64,000 bases of DNA from Mesorhizobium sp. (lineage in GTDB: Bacteria; Pseudomonadota; Alphaproteobacteria; Rhizobiales; Rhizobiaceae). The stretch spans positions 186,001 through 250,000 of the forward strand of contig SAQL01000006.1 in NCBI GenBank assembly GCA_004020645.1, written 5' to 3'. Within the stretch, counting starts at the first letter, position 1; every line of letters starts with the position of its first letter. Positions 60,816 through 64,000 of this stretch are shown piece by piece. The notes under the pieces are model-generated. The model ran no database searches, had not been told where the DNA came from, and saw nothing but the letters and a program-made list of their open reading frames with translations. The position numbers were made by a program, and so were the translations under genes.

Positions 60816-61355
60816 ATGGATGAAGAAACAGATGGCATTCTGCAGAACAGGCCTGCTGCCCGCGATGTCGACGCAACCGACCGAAAGATATTAGGCGTTC
60901 TGGTCGACGACGCCACGATCAGCTATGCCGAGCTCGGTGATCGTGTCGGCCTGTCGCCGCCGGCAACGCATGAACGGGTGAAGCGGCTTCGGCGCAGCGG
61001 CGCCATCCGCAACACCGCGGCCATCATCGATCCCAAGGCGGTACGCAAGCCGTTGCTCGCCTTCGTGCACATCGACACCAAGGGCTGGGGAAAGACCCCT
61101 GAACTGATGGCGATTTCCGAGCACCCCGAAGTCGAGGAGATTCATTCGGTGGCCGGCGACACATGCATGCTGATCAAGGTCCGCACCGAGGACACAAGGG
61201 CGCTCGAAGGCCTGTTGTCGCGGCTTTACGAAACGCCTGGAGTCACCTCGACGCGAAGCTACGTGGTTCTGTCGACCTATCTCGAGCGGCCGGTGCAGCC
61301 CGGGATCACGACGGAATGGCCGGCACCCCGGCACATGGCCAAACCGCTGTATTAG
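60816..61355 (+). CDS. Lrp/AsnC-family transcriptional regulator
   Basis: 179 residues from the ATG at 60816 (AAGGA upstream). N-terminal helix-turn-helix: DATDRKILGVLVDDATISYAELGDRVGLSPPATHERVKRLRRSGAI. A C-terminal RAM effector domain follows (HIDTKGWGKTPELMAISEHPEVEEIHSVAGDTCMLIKVRT, then LSRLYETPGVTSTRSYVVLSTYLER). It probably regulates the divergent MFS gene in response to an amino acid. Confidence 0.88.
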   Translation: MDEETDGILQNRPAARDVDATDRKILGVLVDDATISYAELGDRVGLSPPATHERVKRLRRSGAIRNTAAIIDPKAVRKPLLAFVHIDTKGWGKTPELMAISEHPEVEEIHSVAGDTCMLIKVRTEDTRALEGLLSRLYETPGVTSTRSYVVLSTYLERPVQPGITTEWPAPRHMAKPLY

Positions 61356-61370
61356 GCGGCCTGCGTCCAA

Positions 61371-62207
61371 TCAACCAAGCTCCAAAGTGGTGATCGCAAA
61401 GACACCCGACTGCGTGAGCTGCGGCGCCTTTCCCCTGTACATTCGAGCCGTTTCGAAGCCCGGCTCGAGGCCGGCGGACGTCAGCCGAGCTGCAAATTGC
61501 CCGCTGGTCTCGGGCACGTCGAGATGGACATTTCCGGGTCCGGAGATGCCGGCGAGCGCGGCGAAGAGACGACTTGCCGCGTCCAGGCTGTTGGAAAAAA
61601 GCGGCCCGATCTTGCAACCGTCCCGGCATCGGCGCGCGACGCCGTACCCTTCGATTACGCCGTCCTTGACGATCGCAAGCGCCATGTGCGGCGGGCGCAG
61701 CCAGTGCTCCAGGAAGGATCGCCTCGGAGCGGGAAAGAAGCGGCCGTCGTAGTCCAGGACATCGGGCATGAGTTCCGGGCGTATGGCATGGATGTCGCTG
61801 TCGGCTTCTGCCGGAACATCCGGCGATCCGACGAACCGGATCGTCCGGTAGACCGGCGCAAAACCCATGCTGCGATAGTTGGCCTGCTGTTCGACGACAC
61901 CATCGAGGCCGATCGTACGGTCGCCGAGCCGCGCCAGGCCGGCATCCCAGACCGCCTTGCCATGGCCCTCGCCACGCCTGTCCGGCCGACAGATGTAGAG
62001 GCCGATGAAGCCGAAATCGTCGCCGTAGGCCACGGCCGAAATACCGGCCACCATCTCGCCATCGACAAAGGCGCCGATGAAGCCCTCTGGATCCGCTGCC
62101 TTGAACGCCACGGCATCGCCGAGACCGGGATTCCAGCCCTCCGCTGCCGCCCAGTCGACAAGGCTTTCCACTTCGTCAAGTGCGAGCGTTCTGATCGTTC
62201 GGCGCAT
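61371..62207 (-). CDS. GNAT-family N-acetyltransferase, two-domain
   Basis: 278 residues from the ATG at 62207; a GTG at 62216 overlapping the upstream stop (GTGA) is an alternative start. The N-terminal GNAT domain shows FIGLYICRPDRRGEGHGKAVWDAGLA (acetyl-CoA loop RRGEGHGK) and GVVEQQANYRSMGFAPVY. The C-terminal domain (SFLEHWLRPPHMALAIVKDGVIEGYGVARRC, GPLFSNSLDAASRLFAAL) is of the acetyltransf_18 kind. Substrate unknown. It is coupled to the racemase gene. Confidence 0.82.
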   Translation of the reverse strand: MRRTIRTLALDEVESLVDWAAAEGWNPGLGDAVAFKAADPEGFIGAFVDGEMVAGISAVAYGDDFGFIGLYICRPDRRGEGHGKAVWDAGLARLGDRTIGLDGVVEQQANYRSMGFAPVYRTIRFVGSPDVPAEADSDIHAIRPELMPDVLDYDGRFFPAPRRSFLEHWLRPPHMALAIVKDGVIEGYGVARRCRDGCKIGPLFSNSLDAASRLFAALAGISGPGNVHLDVPETSGQFAARLTSAGLEPGFETARMYRGKAPQLTQSGVFAITTLELG

Positions 62208-62212
62208 TGCGA

Positions 62213-62959
62213 TCACTCGGCGGCAACAGATCCGGGGGCGAAGGATTTCAATGCGCCACGATAAGGCTTTGCCAGTGGGTTTGCATAGGCGCCGCGCTTG
62301 GACGTCGATAGGCCAAGCGCAATCAAGGCCTCGGCCTGCTTGACCGCTGCGCCGACGCCGTCGATGACCGGAACGCCGAATTCCCGCTGCAGCTCGGCTG
62401 CGAGATCGGCCATGCCGGCGCAGCCGAGCACGATGGCCTCGGCACGATCCTGCTCGAGCGCGCGCGTGATCTCGCCGCGCAGTTTCAGGATCGCGCCCGA
62501 TGCCGGGTCTTCGAGAGCAAGAACTGGAATGTCGGCGGCGCGCACGCGTGCCCGCCCGGCCATGCCATAGCGCTGCACCAGCCCTTCGACCGGCACCCGC
62601 GAGCGCTCGGTCGTGGTGACGACGGTGAAGCGCTGGGCGATGAACGAGGCCGTGCTGAGCGCTGCCTCGCAGATGCCGATGACCGGAATATTGGCCATGG
62701 CGCGCGCGGCATCAACGCCGGTATCGTCGAAACAGGCGATGATCGCGGCCTGCGCGCCCGAGCGCTCGCCGGCGGCGATCTCGACCAGCAGGCCCGGCAC
62801 GGCAAGCGCCTCGTCATAGTAGCCTTCGATCGAAACCGGACCCATCGTCGAGGTCACGGCGACGATGTCCGTACCGGCGCCGGCGACCAACCGCGCCGCC
62901 GCTGCGATGGTGTCTGTGATGCTGGCGGTGGTGTTCGGATTGACAACGAGGATCTGCAT
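62213..62959 (-). CDS. Asp/Glu/hydantoin racemase family protein
   Basis: 248 residues. VVNPNTTASITDTI at the N terminus and two catalytic Cys residues, in IIACFDDTGVDAAR and IVLGCAGMADLAAEL, mark the HyuE/aspartate racemase fold. With the ABC permease genes just upstream on the same strand, it may racemise hydantoin- or allantoin-type compounds that the transporter brings in. It overlaps or abuts the GNAT gene downstream. Confidence 0.86.
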   Translation of the reverse strand: MQILVVNPNTTASITDTIAAAARLVAGAGTDIVAVTSTMGPVSIEGYYDEALAVPGLLVEIAAGERSGAQAAIIACFDDTGVDAARAMANIPVIGICEAALSTASFIAQRFTVVTTTERSRVPVEGLVQRYGMAGRARVRAADIPVLALEDPASGAILKLRGEITRALEQDRAEAIVLGCAGMADLAAELQREFGVPVIDGVGAAVKQAEALIALGLSTSKRGAYANPLAKPYRGALKSFAPGSVAAE

Positions 62960-62971
62960 TGCGGTTTGTTC

Positions 62972-63790
62972 TCAAGGACGCGCTCGGCGGCGGCCGACAT
63001 AGACGATTGCGCCGAGCGTCAGCAGGATCACCAGGAAGGAAAATACTGATGTCACGGTGCCCAGGGCATAGAGCACCGGCGTCGTGACATTCGTCGTCAT
63101 GCCGTAGATTTCGAGCGGCAGCGTGTTGAACGTGCCCGAGGTCATCAGCGTGCGGGCGAACTCGTCATACGACAGGGTGAAACCGAACAGGCCGACGCCG
63201 ATCAGGCTGGGCGCGATCATCGGCAGGACGACATGCGCGAAGGTCTGCCATGAGGTCGCGCCCAAGTCCCGCGCGGCTTCCTCATAGGCCGGCGAAAACC
63301 GATTGAAGATGGCGAACATGATCAGCACGCCGAAAGGCAAGGTCCAGGTCAGGTGCGCCCCAAAGGCGGAGGTGTACCAAGCGGGGCGGAAGCCGATCTG
63401 CTGGAAGACGACGCCAATGCCGAGGCTAATGATGATCGACGGCACGACCAGGCTGGCGACGGCCAGATAGAACAGTGCGGTGGCGCCACGAAATTTTTGA
63501 CGGAAGGCAAAACCGGCGAGAAGCGACACGACAACGGTCACGATCATCACCATCAGGCCAAGGATGAAGGAGCGTTTGAAACTGCCGCCGAAATCGCCGA
63601 CCGCCTGGCGCTCGAACAGATTGGCGAACCAGTGCAGCGAAACGCCGTTCAATGGGAATGTCAGCCCGCCATTCTCGCCCTGGAAGGAGAGGATCAGGAT
63701 CGCCGAGAGCGGGCCGTAGAGAAACAGAACGAAAAGTGCGAAGAAGGCCGCCAGCACGTAGAATTCGAGGGTGCGCTTGTCGTGGCTCAC
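62972..63790 (-). CDS. ABC transporter permease (PotC class)
   Basis: 272 residues with six membrane segments, beginning LEFYVLAAFFALFVLFLYGP. The EAA loop is EEAARDLGATSWQTFAHVVLPMIAPS. This spermidine/putrescine-type permease lies 1 nt after the next permease gene and 12 nt before the racemase gene, all on the minus strand. Substrate may be a polyamine or a hydantoin-like compound. Confidence 0.88.
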   Translation of the reverse strand: MSHDKRTLEFYVLAAFFALFVLFLYGPLSAILILSFQGENGGLTFPLNGVSLHWFANLFERQAVGDFGGSFKRSFILGLMVMIVTVVVSLLAGFAFRQKFRGATALFYLAVASLVVPSIIISLGIGVVFQQIGFRPAWYTSAFGAHLTWTLPFGVLIMFAIFNRFSPAYEEAARDLGATSWQTFAHVVLPMIAPSLIGVGLFGFTLSYDEFARTLMTSGTFNTLPLEIYGMTTNVTTPVLYALGTVTSVFSFLVILLTLGAIVYVGRRRARP

Positions 63791-63791
63791 G

Positions 63792-64000
63792 TCACAGCTC
63801 CTTGCGAATGTCGACGATGCGCAAAATGCCGGCGACCATCAGCAGCACCAGCACCAGGAGCACGACCGCGTTGGCGGCGGCCGCCGGATATTGCAGCAGC
63901 GACATCTGGTTCTTCATCATCAGCGCGACGGAAGCGCTCTGTCCGCCGGACATCACCTGCACTGTCGAAAAGTCGGCCATCACCAGCGTGACGACGAAGA
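63792..64000 (-). CDS. ABC transporter permease (PotB class), cut by the right edge
   Basis: Only the last 68 or so residues are visible, ending ILRIVDIRKEL. They hold LVMADFSTVQVMSGG and a final membrane segment (AAAANAVVLLVLVLLMVAGIL), as in PotB-type permeases. The remainder lies outside the window. It would pair with the PotC-type permease to form the channel. Confidence 0.8.
   Translation of the reverse strand, partial: FVVTLVMADFSTVQVMSGGQSASVALMMKNQMSLLQYPAAAANAVVLLVLVLLMVAGILRIVDIRKEL

Overview
This window is a GC-rich, densely packed alphaproteobacterial chromosome segment, most like a Rhizobiales genome (Mesorhizobium, Sinorhizobium or Rhizobium type). The reasons are the codon use, many sugar and polyol ABC transporters, an erythritol locus of the rhizobial/Brucella kind, a Calvin-type aldolase, and mosaic palindromic intergenic repeats like the rhizobial RIME elements. 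No rRNA, tRNA, CRISPR array, transposase or prophage was seen. It is mainly a catabolic region.

Layout. (1) 1-7470: the 3' part of a bifunctional class II aldolase/short-chain dehydrogenase, a ribose-type ABC importer on the minus strand, and divergent mtnK-mtnA. Together these look like a methylthioribose (or 5-deoxyribose) uptake and DHAP-shunt set. A perfect 12+12 bp palindrome sits between the divergent promoters. (2) 7751-22787: an oxidative D-apiose pathway in three pieces. These are apnO alone; an ABC importer (binding protein, DUF2291 lipoprotein, ATPase, permease) followed by apsD and apnL; and a divergent GntR/FCD regulator facing a RuBisCO-like protein and oiaK. All three promoters carry the same ATTATACCAG operator core. 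apnL has an in-frame amber codon. Two unrelated minus-strand genes (a glycine-rich secreted repeat protein and a coiled-coil protein with a polysaccharide-export-like domain) separate apnO from the rest. (3) 22938-27857: an AraC regulator and a paoABC-type molybdenum aldehyde oxidase. (4) 28046-45225: dhaK-dhaL, then the erythritol locus. It consists of eryR-eryH-eryI, a class II fructose-bisphosphate aldolase, and a minus-strand operon eryD, binding protein, two permeases, two ATPases, eryA, a 2-hydroxyacid dehydrogenase, eryB and eryC. RIME-like repeats lie in its gaps. (5) 45674-54537: a five-gene SWIM / DUF5691 / MoxR AAA+ / DUF5682 / VWA module (YehL type, function unknown) with a GlcD-like FAD oxidase appended. 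(6) 54581-59051: psuG-psuK (pseudouridine breakdown) and murQ-anmK (peptidoglycan recycling). (7) 59048-64000: a frameshifted GNAT gene, an MFS exporter with a divergent Lrp regulator, a double-domain GNAT, and the start of a hydantoin-racemase-like/ABC-permease operon that runs off the right edge.

How they work together: the apiose and erythritol routes may share intermediates. If the RuBisCO-like protein is the decarboxylating type, its product L-erythrulose 1-phosphate is exactly the substrate of EryH and then EryI encoded about 9 kb away, and DhaKL could be an erythrulose kinase feeding the same point. If it is the hydrolytic type, it gives 3-phosphoglycerate plus glycolate. All functions are inferred from reading the translated sequence; no database search was run.
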